This document shows, piece by piece, positions 23,851-33,828 of a stretch of DNA of 64,000 nt. Numbering within the stretch: the first letter of the stretch is position 1; the number at the start of each line of letters is the position of its first letter. The translations under genes were made by a program, and so were the position numbers. The DNA is from Alligator mississippiensis. Taxonomy: Eukaryota; Chordata; Crocodylia; Alligatoridae. The notes beneath the pieces are model-generated. The model made no database searches, was not told where the DNA came from, and worked only from the letters and a program-made list of their open reading frames with translations. The stretch covers positions 238,974,719 to 239,038,718 of the forward strand of contig NC_081824.1 in assembly GCF_030867095.1 (NCBI RefSeq), in the 5' to 3' direction.

Positions 23851-24866
23851 CTAACAACATTTTTGGTACCGGGGGAGTGTTGGAGCTTGCTCTGGCCTCT
23901 GAGCGTCAGCCTGGTATTGCAGTACCTCTTGGCCTGGTGCTCCTGGGGGAGCAACTGCCTAGTTTTTTTTTTAAGGGCCACAACAAAAAAAAGTTCCCAT
24001 CAGCATGTCTGCCTCATATGGACCATGTACTTTATAGTCATGCTCAGTGTTGGCTTTATTTAATAAACGTCATAGTTGGTTTAGATTACTGATCACATGC
24101 TGCTTTTGGCAGCAGTTTAATAATAGACACTGTATTTAATGAGGTTTCTGTGTATGCAAATGTAAGATGAGTGCCTTTCCCCCCATGTTGATTGGGTGAA
24201 GAAACCTTGTCTTATATTCAAATAAATCCAGTAGTTTATGTGGTGTAGGAGGAGATGTAGGGTAGTTTTTCTCTGGAGACAGCCACAGGGCAGATCACCA
24301 AGAAATATGTTCTTTCTTAACTAGTTACATAGTCATCAAGTGTTTGATGAATACAAAATGGCAATTTCACTAATTGTGATACTGACCCTTTTCATTGGTA
24401 TGAGCAGGATTTCTAAACTTGTGCCCTGGATGGAACAAGCCACAGAGCTGTGCACCCCATATCTCCAGGACTCTGAGGAAAGGGAGATCCTTCTTGGTGA
24501 CTACACAGGAAAGGAATAGGACAAACGTATCCCCAAATTGAGTGAAATAACATGCATTTCCTGCAGAGCCTCCACAACACTTCCTCACCTTTCCAATGGG
24601 TTTAAAACCAATAGTTTCCCGATCTGGAAACCCTCACTCCTGATTTTCCACCAGTTCTGGCTATCTTCTGGCCAGAGTTCTTCCTCTTAGCTTATCTTTG
24701 AGCATTCATGTGTGACATTAAAGCAGAATTGCTCTCTTCCTCAATAGGTTTACTCCCAACATCCAACCTTAATGTTTATTTAGTTGAGGCATGTACCTTT
24801 TGTTATTTCCTTCCCTCAGATTTGTTTTCTACCAAACATTTATGTTTGGCTTCTTTTTTTGTTAAG
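23851..24866. other. Unassigned stretch upstream of the zinc-finger exon
   Basis: No KRAB or SCAN exon could be recognised. CTTATATTCAAATAAATCCAG (24212-24232) resembles the DNA-transposon end seen near 19428. The last 30 bases form a T-rich tract and splice acceptor for the zinc-finger exon. Confidence 0.5.
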
Positions 24867-25724
24867 GAGATTATGAGATTGTGAGTGAGAATGAGGAGGA
24901 GAATCCCCTGGAAGACTGTCCTGAGAACGTGGAACAGCATGGTGTATTACCAGGGGAGTTTTCAGACTGTGTTTTCCAGAGCCCTGATGAGGAAGAGGCC
25001 TATGAGGGTCAGTGCATGTCAGAAGAGCAACTGGAAGATCTTCTGGATAAGAAACAGGTTGTTAATCCCATTTATCCTGAAAGAGGTTTCAAGGATCTAC
25101 AAGGTATCATCTCCACCCAAGGATTCCTCTCGGACAGAGTTCCTTTGTATTTCCTCACTGGGGGAGAGCTTTAGTCAGAACCTGAGCCTAGTGCCCCCTG
25201 AGATTGCTCAGATTGAGGAGAAGTCTCGCAAATGCCCAGAGTACCACAAGGGCTTCAGTTGGTGCTTGGACCTCATCAAACACCAGAGAACACACACTGG
25301 GGAAAAGCCCTACATGTGCAATGAGTGTGGAGAAAACTTCAGTGTGAGTTCCCACCTCTCCACCCATAAGAGAACCCACACCACGGAGAAACCCTTCCAC
25401 TGCAGAGATTGCAGCTACAGCTTCCACCGCAACTCACACCTGGGCAACCACCAGTGAACCCACACTGTGGAGAAGCTATTTGAATGTATTGCCTGCAGGA
25501 AGAGCTTCAGTGACTTCTTGACACTTGCGCAGCACCAGCAGACTCACACAGGTGAGAAACCCTATGTGTGTGTGGAGTGTGGGAAAAACTTCATCCAGAG
25601 CTCCCATCTTGTCTGGCACTGGAAGATCCACACTAAGGAGAAGCTGTATAAATGCACTGACTGTAGCAAGGGTTTCCTGTACAAGACCCATGTTACACAG
25701 CACCACAAACCCCACCTGGGGTAG
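24867..25724 (+). pseudogene. C2H2 zinc-finger protein, last exon, broken
   Basis: A T-rich tract and AAG acceptor at 24864-24866 precede an exon opening DYEIVSENEEENPLED, the usual start of the last exon of KRAB-type zinc-finger genes. An acidic linker follows, then six C2H2 fingers with TGEKP-type linkers. Finger 1 (KCPEYHKGF) has lost its second Cys to Tyr; finger 2 (MCNECGENF), finger 4 (ECIACRKSF), finger 5 (VCVECGKNF) and finger 6 (KCTDCSKGF) keep all ligands. A one-base frame change near 25155-25165 separates the linker from the fingers. A TGA at 25455-25457 stands where finger 3 should read HQRTH, an easy CGA-to-TGA change. The product would normally be a nuclear DNA-binding repressor. 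The acceptor argues for a duplicated rather than retroposed copy. No upstream exon was found. Confidence 0.82.
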
Positions 25725-26283
25725 GACATAGGGGCAGGTCCTCCTGGGGCCCTGCAAACCATGGACCTGCCCATAAAAATGGAGGTCTAAGTACATGCTA
25801 GTGATAGATACAAAGAAGAAACCACAAGTGATGGGGTCACCCTAGTGAAAGTTGATTGTTCTAAGATTAATGGGGGGTGGGGGCATGGGGCTTGGGAGGA
25901 ACAGCAGGTGTGAGCTTGTTCTTGGCTGGAGTTAATTGTTAATTGAAGTCAACGAGGACTGGAAGGTGGTAGCAAGAAATGGGGAAGAAGTTGGGTGCTC
26001 TGGGTATTTGGTGGTAAGGAGTTCTGATTGTTTGGATTACTGCCAATGGAAGGACAAGAGGGAAAGTATTGTTATTATCATTTTAGGAAGACAAAGATGA
26101 CAAATTAGTCACTGGAACTTGGAACCAGTACCCTGGGAAATGCCTTACTTATTGAACTAAGGTTTCTTTCTTAGTTCAATAGGTGCCCCTAATTCTCTTT
26201 GGCAGCACCTCCAGCAATTGCATCCACTTTTGTTGTCGTTGTTGTTATTATTATTAAATCATATTTATTGTAGCTGCTGTTTC
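25725..26283. other. Unassigned stretch, possible former 3' UTR of the zinc-finger locus
   Basis: No coding or repeat signature was seen apart from a GTTGTTATTATTATT run near 26235-26255, which touches the CR1 3' end. Sequence after the zinc-finger stop at 25722-25724 could be its old 3' UTR. Confidence 0.4.
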
Positions 26284-28080
26284 ATAGTTTAATAGTAGCT
26301 AGGGTCAGGAGGGACCTGAACAGATCATCTAGCCTGACCCCCTGCCACAGGCAGGAATGAATGCTGGGTTCACAAGACCCCAGACAGGTGCAACCTCCTC
26401 TTGAATATGCCCAAGGTAGGGGTGAGGACCACCTCCCTGGGAAGCTGGTTCCAGATTTTGGCCACCATAACTGTAAAATATTGCCCTCTGATCTCTAACC
26501 TAAACCTATTCTCCATCAGCTTATGACCATTGTTCCTGGTCACCCCAGGTGGTGCTGGGGAGAAAAGGGCTCTGCCTATTTGCTGTTGATCCCCCTTGAT
26601 GAGCTTGTAGGCAGCCACCAAGTCCCCCCTCAGCCTCCTCTTGCTGAGGCTGAACAGATTCAGGTCCTTCAGTCTCTCCTCATAGGGCCTGTCCTGCTGC
26701 CCTCTCACCAAGCGGGTGGCCCTCCTCTGAACCCTCTCCAGGCTGGCCACATCCCTTTTGAAGTGCGGTGCCCAGTACTGGATGCAGTACTCCAACTGCG
26801 GCCTGACCAAAGTCACATAGAGGGGGAGTATCACCTCTCTGGACCGGCTTGAGATGCACCTTTGGATGCATGACAAGGTATGGCTGGCCTTGCTGGCTGT
26901 GGTTTGACATTGGCGGCTCATGTTCATCTTGGAGTCAATAATAACTCCGAGATCCCTTTCCGCCTCTGTGCTTTCAAGAAGGGAACTCCCCAGCCTGTAT
27001 GTATGCTGTGGATTCCTTCTCCCAAGATGCAGCACCCTGCATTTATCTACATTGAACCCCATCCTATTCTCGTATGCCCACTTTTGTAGTCTGTCTAAAT
27101 CTAGCTGCAGTCTCTCTCTCCCTACAAGTGTGTCCACCTCGCCCCACATCTTAGTGTCATCAGCAAAGTTGTATAGTGTGCTTTCCACCCCCTTGTCCAA
27201 GTCGCTGATGAAGATGTTAAACAGTGCGGGCCCAACGACCGAGCCCTGGGGTACCCCACTGCTCACATCTCGCCAGGTTGAGTACAACCCGTCCACCACT
27301 ACTCTCTGGGTGCACCCCTTCTGCCAATTTTTTACCCATCCAACTGTGCAGGCATCAATGCTGCACTCATGTAATTTATTGATGAGGATGGGGTGAGAGA
27401 CAGTGTCAAAGGCCTTCTTAAAGTCTAGACAGACTATGTCTACAGTGACACCATCATCCAAGGATTTAGTTACCTGATCGTAAAAGGCAATCAGGTTGGT
27501 CTGGCAGGACCTGCCTTTGATGAACCCATGCTGATTGCCCCTGAGCATGATCTGCCCTGCAGGCCCCCCACAGATATGCTCCTTGATGATCCTCTCCAAG
27601 AGCTTCCCAAGCACCGAGGTGAGGCTTACAGGCCTATAATTACATGGGTCCTCCTTCCTCCCCTTCTTAAAAATAGGGACCACATTAGCCAGTTTCCAAT
27701 CCCCCGGCTCCTGGCCAGATGACCACGAATGCTCATACAGCTGGGCCAAAGGCTCCGCGATGACCCCTGCCAGCTCCCTCAACACCCTCGGGTGGAGGGC
27801 ATCTGGACCTGCAGATTTAAAAATGTCTAGCTCTTCCAGAAGATCCCAAACTACATCTGCACTGACTGAAGGCTTGATAGAGCTACCCCCAAGATTGTCC
27901 CTACCTCTGGTAGGTGGGATATCCCGGTCCCTGTTCAGGAAAACAGAGGCAAAGAAACGGTTAAAAATATCAGCTTTCTTGTCTGGCATGGCCACCAGAT
28001 TAGTGTTTGTGTCTTGCAGGGGCCCTACATTGCCTGGTGCCCTCTTCTTGCTCCCAATGTACTGTTTTAGGAGCTCAGTT
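26284..28080 (-). mobile_element. Young CR1 LINE, 5'-truncated, with intact RT frame
   Basis: This minus-strand copy runs from KQYIGSKKRAPGNVG (just upstream of the RT) through the whole reverse transcriptase and C-terminal domain. A 3' UTR follows, ending GACCCTAGCTACTATTAAAC near 26284. The reading frame has no stop for more than 560 codons. The 5' end at about 28080 abuts a perfect 10-bp inverted repeat. ORF1 and the endonuclease are absent, so it is dead on arrival despite the open RT. It is the same subfamily as 305-1098. Confidence 0.93.
26370..27995 (-). CDS. CR1 ORF2 reverse transcriptase domain (open, LINE-derived)
   Basis: The 541-codon frame encodes a non-LTR reverse transcriptase. 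Visible motifs in order are GPDALHPRVLREL (about residue 63), NYRPVSLTS (119), QHGFIKGRS (155), the motif A block [13 protein letters not shown] (189, catalytic Asp 191), SGVPQGSVVGP (246), and FADDTK (277, catalytic Asp pair). The C-terminal CR1 block follows, with YWAPHF and ERVQRRATR. All three catalytic aspartates are present. The first listed codon is GTG; the frame stays open further upstream to about 28060, so this is an internal boundary and not a true start. Near the C-terminus RRLHLSGVL replaces RKLDDHLSGVL of the sister copy, a two-codon deletion. The frame lies in a truncated transposon and is probably not expressed as a host gene. Confidence 0.8.
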   Translation of the reverse strand: MAMPDKKADIFNRFFASVFLNRDRDIPPTRGRDNLGGSSIKPSVSADVVWDLLEELDIFKSAGPDALHPRVLRELAGVIAEPLAQLYEHSWSSGQEPGDWKLANVVPIFKKGRKEDPCNYRPVSLTSVLGKLLERIIKEHICGGPAGQIMLRGNQHGFIKGRSCQTNLIAFYDQVTKSLDDGVTVDIVCLDFKKAFDTVSHPILINKLHECSIDACTVGWVKNWQKGCTQRVVVDGLYSTWRDVSSGVPQGSVVGPALFNIFISDLDKGVESTLYNFADDTKMWGEVDTLVGRERLQLDLDRLQKWAYENRMGFNVDKCRVLHLGRRNPQHTYRLGSSLLESTEAERDLGVIIDSKMNMSRQCQTTASKASHTLSCIQRCISSRSREVILPLYVTLVRPQLEYCIQYWAPHFKRDVASLERVQRRATRLVRGQQDRPYEERLKDLNLFSLSKRRLRGDLVAAYKLIKGDQQQIGRALFSPAPPGVTRNNGHKLMENRFRLEIRGQYFTVMVAKIWNQLPREVVLTPTLGIFKRRLHLSGVL

Positions 28081-28106
28081 AAACCTGGGCAAAAATGCCC
28101 AGGTTT
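28081..28106. repeat. Perfect 10-bp inverted repeat at the CR1 5' junction
   Basis: AAACCTGGGC and GCCCAGGTTT are separated by AAAAAT. It sits exactly where recognisable CR1 sequence ends, so it may be a trace of how the truncated 5' end was joined. Confidence 0.6.
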
Positions 28107-29686
28107 TCTAGTGTATGTTGTAGTACTTCAGATTTCTGCTGCAGCCAGTTTCTTTCCATATAAAATAAAACACCTTCTCCCCTGCCCCTCCCTTGCCCTT
28201 TCCTTCTCATTAAGAATGCTATTTTCTCATTTCTTTTCCTTGATTCATTTTTCAATGAATCCTGTATACCCTACCATTAATTTCACTACAGAGAAAAACA
28301 AAGCAGCCTTACTATGTGCCCCATCTGGAACAAGAAAAAAAATTACAGGGATAACTAACCTATTTATTCAACATACCTCATTTTGCTAGGTGAGATAGGA
28401 CTTTAGTGACCATCCTTCAACTTGGTGACTTGTCTAATGTACACTGAGTGCTGTACCTAACTCCAAGTCAATTAATAAACTTAGGGCTCAGTGTATATTT
28501 GTAGCTGCTCTGAAGTGCCAGGAGTCTCACACTTGAAGTTATTGCTCTTGCCCATGGGTTTTCCAGTTCACAACCACATACCTATGATCTAAAGGTTTTA
28601 ATTATTGGCTATAAGGCCCTGTGAAGTGGGTCCTGGTGAGAGTGCCATGTCTTTTGGTGAGAGAGGACTATGATTTGTGGGCGCTTTTTAGACTGGTTTG
28701 AAGTCAGTTCCCTGCCTGTTAGTGAAAGGGGTATTCATGTTCTCAACCACAGGATGGAGCCTCCAACTCAGGCATTCTAAAAGTACTCAAGCCTCTCAAC
28801 TCAGGTTTTACTAAAAGTAAAGGCCATGTTTATAAGATCTCTAAAGAGTATATTAGGGTTGTTTATAAAGTAGTGTGATGTGAAAAATGTCCCTTATTTG
28901 GGTACAAATTCCTGAAAGGAAACTGTTAATATGAACTTGAAGTTTCCACAGTTTTGGCAATTGGGGAAACACCCTGCCCTGTATCCCATGGCATTACCCC
29001 TGTAAAATGTAATCATTCTTGCTGGAGTATATGAGTAATTCTGAAGTGATATACTTTACATTTCAAATTTACTTTGCACAATTTTTGATAATACCACAAG
29101 AAGCCAGACAGTGGAGCCAAAGACTCTTATTGTTTCCTGTGTCAAACAGACTGGCTTCAGGTAAGTCTAGTGCTAAACAACAACAGCAGATCATTCTGGT
29201 CCTTCCTGTAATTTAGGACCTGCTGTGTTAGAAGACCATTTTAAAGGATGTTTTGTTTTAAAGCATGCTGTTTCATTGGGCAGGGCCTTATTTGTTTTTC
29301 CACAATGATTTGGTGAAAACTATCTTAACAAAATTATGCCCAGACCACAACAATAATAAAATTATAACTTGCAAAGCAACATCATTTTGTGTAAGAGAAA
29401 TGAAAGATCTATGCATCTGATTTACATTTGCCAAATTCCTGATTTCTTGGCCTATTGCTAGCAGTTTACTTCACAGCCTAGATGTTGTTAAAGACAAAAC
29501 CAGGAAATTCTGTCTTAGGAAATATTTATTCAAAATAATTTTATTTCTGAGTCTGATGAAAGGAGCATGTGTGATCACTGAACATGTGTTGCAGGTATTC
29601 AGTAGTTCTACTGGTGTTCAGATGAAAATGTGCGTGAAAATATTATGCCTAATATTTTAAACTTATTTTAAAATTTGTGTGGAACC
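28107..29686. other. Unassigned AT-rich intergenic stretch
   Basis: No exon, repeat array or transposon end was recognised on either strand. The sequence is AT-rich and of ordinary complexity. Confidence 0.5.
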
Positions 29687-29800
29687 TAAGAACATAAGTG
29701 CCATACTGAATCAGACCAACGGTCCATCTAGCTTAATATCCTGTCTGACAGTCACCGGAGTGGATGCTAGAGGGAGAGCATTAAATTGGATAGATCTGGA
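29687..29800 (-). mobile_element. CR1/L3-type LINE 3' end fragment
   Basis: CTAAGAACATAAGTGCCATA, then CTGAATCAGACCAACGGTCC and ATCTAGC, is the reverse complement of a common CR1/L3 3' UTR (GGTCTGACCCAGTATGGC...TTATGTTCT). It is only about 110 bp and stops at the hAT-like element. Confidence 0.75.
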
Positions 29801-30177
29801 GCAGGGGCAGGCAATTATTTTGGGCGGAGGGCTGCTTACTGAGTTTTGGCATGCTGTCAAGGCCTGCATGGGTAGCCCTGCCCCTTGACAGGTGCCCCAC
29901 CCCCTGGTCACCATCTTGGGGCTGGAAGTCCTGCCCTCTAACCCCCACCCTTTGCCACCAGAAGCTCCTCCCTTTACCCCCGGAAATACTCATTTCAGGA
30001 AGGGAGTTTGCCATCTCAGAATCAGAAAAACACCAAATTATATTCTAAAAATAAAACCTCTACAATATTCATTAATTTGATTAAAAAAAATATTTTTGTC
30101 TTGACTTTCATGTGTTTGTGAAGTGTACACAGAGGTGATTGCACAAAAGCTTAAAATGAAGTCTTATTCTTGTTTAC

Positions 30178-30560
30178 TGTGGGAGGTGTGGGGGTGGGTA
30201 TAGGTTTGTGGGGGGCTGTGGGTGTGTGGGTATGTGGGAGAGGGTGTGGGTATATGGGGGCTGTGGGGGGTGGATAGGTGTGTGGGGTGTGGGTGTGGTG
30301 TGAGGGAGCATGTGGGTGTGTGTGGATATCTGGGGTGTGGATAGGTATGGAGTTTGTGGGGGGATGTGTCTGGGGAGAGGGTGGCTGGGGTGTGTGAGGG
30401 GGTGTGGGTATGGGGGTCTGTGTGTATGGCAGTGCAAGGGGAGTATGGGTGTCTGTGTATGGTGGGGGGTGCTTGTGGGACTCACCCTATGAATACACAC
30501 ACACTCTCCCTATTCCTCCCTCAGTGCACACACACACTCTGTGTGCTTTACTCACTACAC
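30178..30560. repeat. GT/GGGT-rich low-complexity tract, copy 1
   Basis: Variants of GTGTGGGTGTGTGGGGG dominate, ending in a CACACACTCT patch. A matching tract follows the second element copy at about 30965-31240. Long Thr/His/Pro frames on the minus strand are an artefact of this composition. Confidence 0.8.
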
Positions 30561-30964
30561 ACACACTATATGCTTTGCTCACTATACACCAGGCCTGGGC
30601 AATTATTTCAGCTGGATGGCCATTTAACAAACTTTGGTGAGCTGCCGAGGGCTGCAAGGGTAGCCCCACCCCTTGATGGGTGCCCTGTTGGGGACGCCAT
30701 CTTGGTACCGGAAGTCCCACCTCTAACCGCTGACCTTGTCCACTGGAAGTCCCTCCGCTTGCCTCGGAAGTACTCCTTTTGGAAAGGAAGGTGTTGTCAT
30801 CTTGAAACTGGAAAAAGACCAAAATCATATAATAAAAAATTCAAACATTTACTATAACTTATTTTAATTTTATTTAAAAACAAAATTGTCCTGATTTATG
30901 TGTGCTTGCATAGTGTATCTAGAGGCGATTGTGTAATAGCTCAAAATACACTCCTACTCTTGTA

Positions 30965-31240
30965 TATTGTGTGTGGGCAGTAAAGGGGTGTATGGGGGGG
31001 GTTGGGGAGTGTGTGTGCGTGTGTGTGGTGGGAACATGGGGGCATAGGTATGGTGTGTGGATGTGGATGTGTGTGGGGTATGTGATTGGGGTAGGGATGT
31101 GTGTGGGAAGGTGTGTTTGGGGGAATGGTGGGGGATGGCGGAGTGTGTGTGGGGGCTGTTTGAGGGTGTGGGTGTATTTGGGGGTATGGTGGTGGGTGAT
31201 GTGTGTGGGTACATGTGTGTGTGGAGGGGGGGAGGTCTTT
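30965..31240. repeat. GT/GGGT-rich low-complexity tract, copy 2
   Basis: It has the same composition and the same relative position as 30178-30560, which supports a duplication of about 790 bp. Confidence 0.78.
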
Positions 31241-32445
31241 GGAGTCACTGGAGAATGCCAGTGTCTGGAGCTGCATGTGATGGCAGCGAGCAGGGCCAGC
31301 CCCATCTGGCTCCATAGCGTGCAGTTCCCCATGCTCCCACCCTAGTCCCTGGCTGCAGGTGATGGCAGTGTGTGGGGCCAACCCCACCAAGCCCTGCATG
31401 ATGAAGCTGGCAGTGCAGGTCATGGGGCTCAGCCAGGGCAGCAAGGAGAGGGGTGGAGCTGGCCCAACTCCATAGCATGGAGCTCTCTGCTGTTTTCCAT
31501 GACCTGTGCATAGCAGTGAGTGGGGCTGGGTTGCTGGCTCCATTGTTCCTGGCTCTCCCTAGAGGCACATGGCTTGGGTCGACTGCATGTGAGCTTTGTG
31601 CAGTGGAGCCAGGCACACCCCGCACCCAGGCTCTGTGCTCCTGACACCCACCCTGGTTCCCCGCTAACCCTGGGGCACTGGTGTGGAACCCATGCTCCCA
31701 CCCTCCACTGCCGCCACACCCCCACCACTGGCACTTCCCCTGCTGCCACCACTTCCCTTGCCACTGCTGCTGCCCTTTCCCTGCTGCTTCCCTACTTTCC
31801 ATCTCACGTGTCTGCCCACCACTTCAGCCACCGCTTTCCAGGCACTGTTGCCACTCCTTCCTGCCCACCACAACCTTTCCCCCCGCCTGCCTGCCTGCCA
31901 CTGCTTCCTGCCCTCCCCTCCCTCCTGGCTGGGCGGGTTCCATGCTGCATAGTGTGGTTCCTGCCATGCAGCCGGGAATCATGTGGTGCTGGCTGGGGCA
32001 GGTTGGCTCTGGCAGGACCCAGTTCCTGGCTGCATAGCTTGGACAGCGTGGCATGGCATGGAGCCAGCTCGGCTCAGCCTGGCCCCGACGGAGTGGGGCG
32101 ATCACCAGTGATTCTCTCCTCCCCCCTCCCTCTGCCTGTTCTTATCTGAGTTTCTACTCTTGGATAGAGGGCAGGGGAACAGCCCCATGGTCACCAGGCC
32201 AGAAGCTTCTGCTAGGCAGAAGCTTCCAGTTAGGCGCTGGGTGTGAGGTGGGGCTGGGTGGACCTTGCTCTTGCCGCCCCTAGTTCCTGCCACCACTGGG
32301 TCCCGGTGCCAACTCCTCCTGCCACTGGCACCTCATCAGCTTTGACAGGCAGCCACTGGCAGGTAATAATTTTCTAAATTTTAGAGGGGCCCCGCATAGT
32401 GTGCAGGCCAGATCTGACCCGTGGGCTGTATTTTGCCCACCCCTG

Positions 32446-33013
32446 GTGTAAACAGACATCACAGGTCTCCCTAGAGAAAGCTTTTTGTCCTGGTATTCTA
32501 CAGACAGAAGAGTCTGTTGTCTCCTACTTCAAATACCTGTGAAGTACACAAGAGAAAATGTTCTAATACTCCCCTCCTTCCCTCAGTCTCTTCCATGACA
32601 TGACTAAGTTAATCATGGCTTCTTCAAGTTAATTACCAGTCATTCTAAGACCAAGCCTATGTGATCTCCCTGGCCATTTACTGGCAGAGGGGCAGCAAAG
32701 TAGCTTGAACAGCTACATGTGTAAAGGGCTTTGCCACTCCTCTTTTGTTCCAGGTTTTGACTCTGATGAGTCTAGACTGTCTCAAATGAGATATCTGTTT
32801 ACAGCTGGACAGAGATGTGTGTGGATCATGCACTTTTACCCATATCCGCTTATATACCACAAACAAATGAAGTTTTTCATATTTTTTTATTCATTTAAGT
32901 TGTTCATTGCACAGATCTCACATTTTAGTTCTTTGTCATTGTCTACTGAAACCCATTCAGCTCTTCTATTGCTGATGAGCCTGTTTATCTTGCAGAGTCT
33001 GCTTCTTTCATAC
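32446..33013. other. HSD3B 3' flank and 3' UTR region
   Basis: No other gene is visible. The part nearest 33013 is presumably the HSD3B 3' UTR, read on the minus strand. Confidence 0.55.
32886..32891 (-). promoter_or_regulatory. Candidate polyadenylation signal AATAAA for HSD3B
   Basis: TTTATT on the plus strand reads AATAAA on the minus strand. It lies about 122 nt past the HSD3B stop codon, a normal distance for a short 3' UTR. The surrounding A/T-rich DNA means it could be chance. Confidence 0.45.
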
Positions 33014-33828
33014 TTAGGCAGTTTTGTTTTTCAGGTACTCTCTCCTCTGTGGAATCAGTGAGGCAATCCACTGACCAGTGCGCTGCTTAGCCTCTTCCCA
33101 TGTGTAGCGGGGTACATAGCCAAAATCCCTCTGTGCTTTCTTGTAGGAGAAGGTAAACTGTGTGTTCATCAGATTCACAAGGTGACGGTTGGTAGAGGGG
33201 ATGTATCTGAAAAAGGGCCTGAACAAGAAACTCAAGCTCTCCAGTAGCAATGCAAAATAGTACAGCATTACCAGTGGCATGGGCAGCTGGGGCTCAATTC
33301 CAAAGCCCAGTTCCTTTGTCAGCTCATAATCTAGGTCTGCATAGCTCATGGGGGGAGTGTCATCTGAGATATAGTAAAATTGCCCTCTGATCTGCTTAGC
33401 TTTTTCTGGATCTTTCAGGGCTTTGGCGATTTGAATGTGAGCCCAGGCAATGTTTCCCACATATACAGGATTCACTAAAGCTTCTTTCCTGGAAGTACGC
33501 AGGTGGATATTTTTGTTCAAGAGGCTTTGATCCAGGTGATTCTGGAGAAATTGGCTTCCTTCTCCAAAGATGTACATAGACCGTAGGGCGCATGTCTGCA
33601 AGATGCCACCTGCCTTTAGTGCCTGACCATCTGCCTTCAGGACATGTTTCTCTGCTTGTCTCTTTGTCTCGGCATATGGAAATGTTAGTGAACTCTCATA
33701 GGCTGTTTCTTCATCACCATTGCAGATGGGATCACCTCTGCAGTTTGGGCCTGTCACTTCTATGGAGCTGGTATAAATGAAGTATTGGACGTTACTGTGG
33801 ACACACGCCTCCAGCAGTAGCTGAGTAC
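33014..33828 (-). CDS. HSD3B1: HSD3B coding exon 3 (last exon)
   Basis: It begins after the acceptor TTTTGAAG with GT ACT CAG, completing Gly107, and reads [21 protein letters not shown]. It holds the catalytic Y-x-x-x-K (Tyr158, Lys162), the substrate domain and the membrane segment ([19 protein letters not shown]). It ends YLKNKTA and TAA at 33016-33014. At 815 nt it carries nearly three quarters of the protein, as in other vertebrate HSD3B genes. Confidence 0.95.

Larger units (their letters stand above)
29802..32445 (+). mobile_element. hAT-like non-autonomous element with internal tandem duplication
   Basis: It starts CAGGGGCAGGCAATTATTTT and ends TATTTTGCCCACCCCTG, imperfect terminal inverted repeats of the CAGGGGTGGGCAAAATA hAT type also seen at 55854 and 62468. 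The first about 380 bp (29802-30180) recur at 30590-30970 in the same order and orientation (AATTATTT..., GCCACCCC-type, CCATCTTGG, GGAAGT, GTTTGTG/GTGCTTGCATAGTGTA), each followed by a GTGTGGGG-rich tract. After the second tract comes GC-rich DNA (31250-32345). The outer flanks show no matching 8-mers. No transposase is encoded; the many Pro/His-rich frames are repeat products. Confidence 0.65.

Noticed and set aside
19425-24240. A large DNA transposon bounded by the similar TTYACTCAAATATAAGA-like words at 19428 and 24212
   Set aside because: The resemblance is short, the interior is a Tx1-like LINE plus CR1, and no target duplication was found.
27760-28389. 209-codon plus-strand frame
   Set aside because: It is mostly antisense to the open CR1 frame and has no motif of its own.
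30354-32149. Several frames of 100-210 codons on both strands
   Set aside because: They overlap one another in GT-rich and GC-rich parts of the hAT-like composite and are compositional artefacts.
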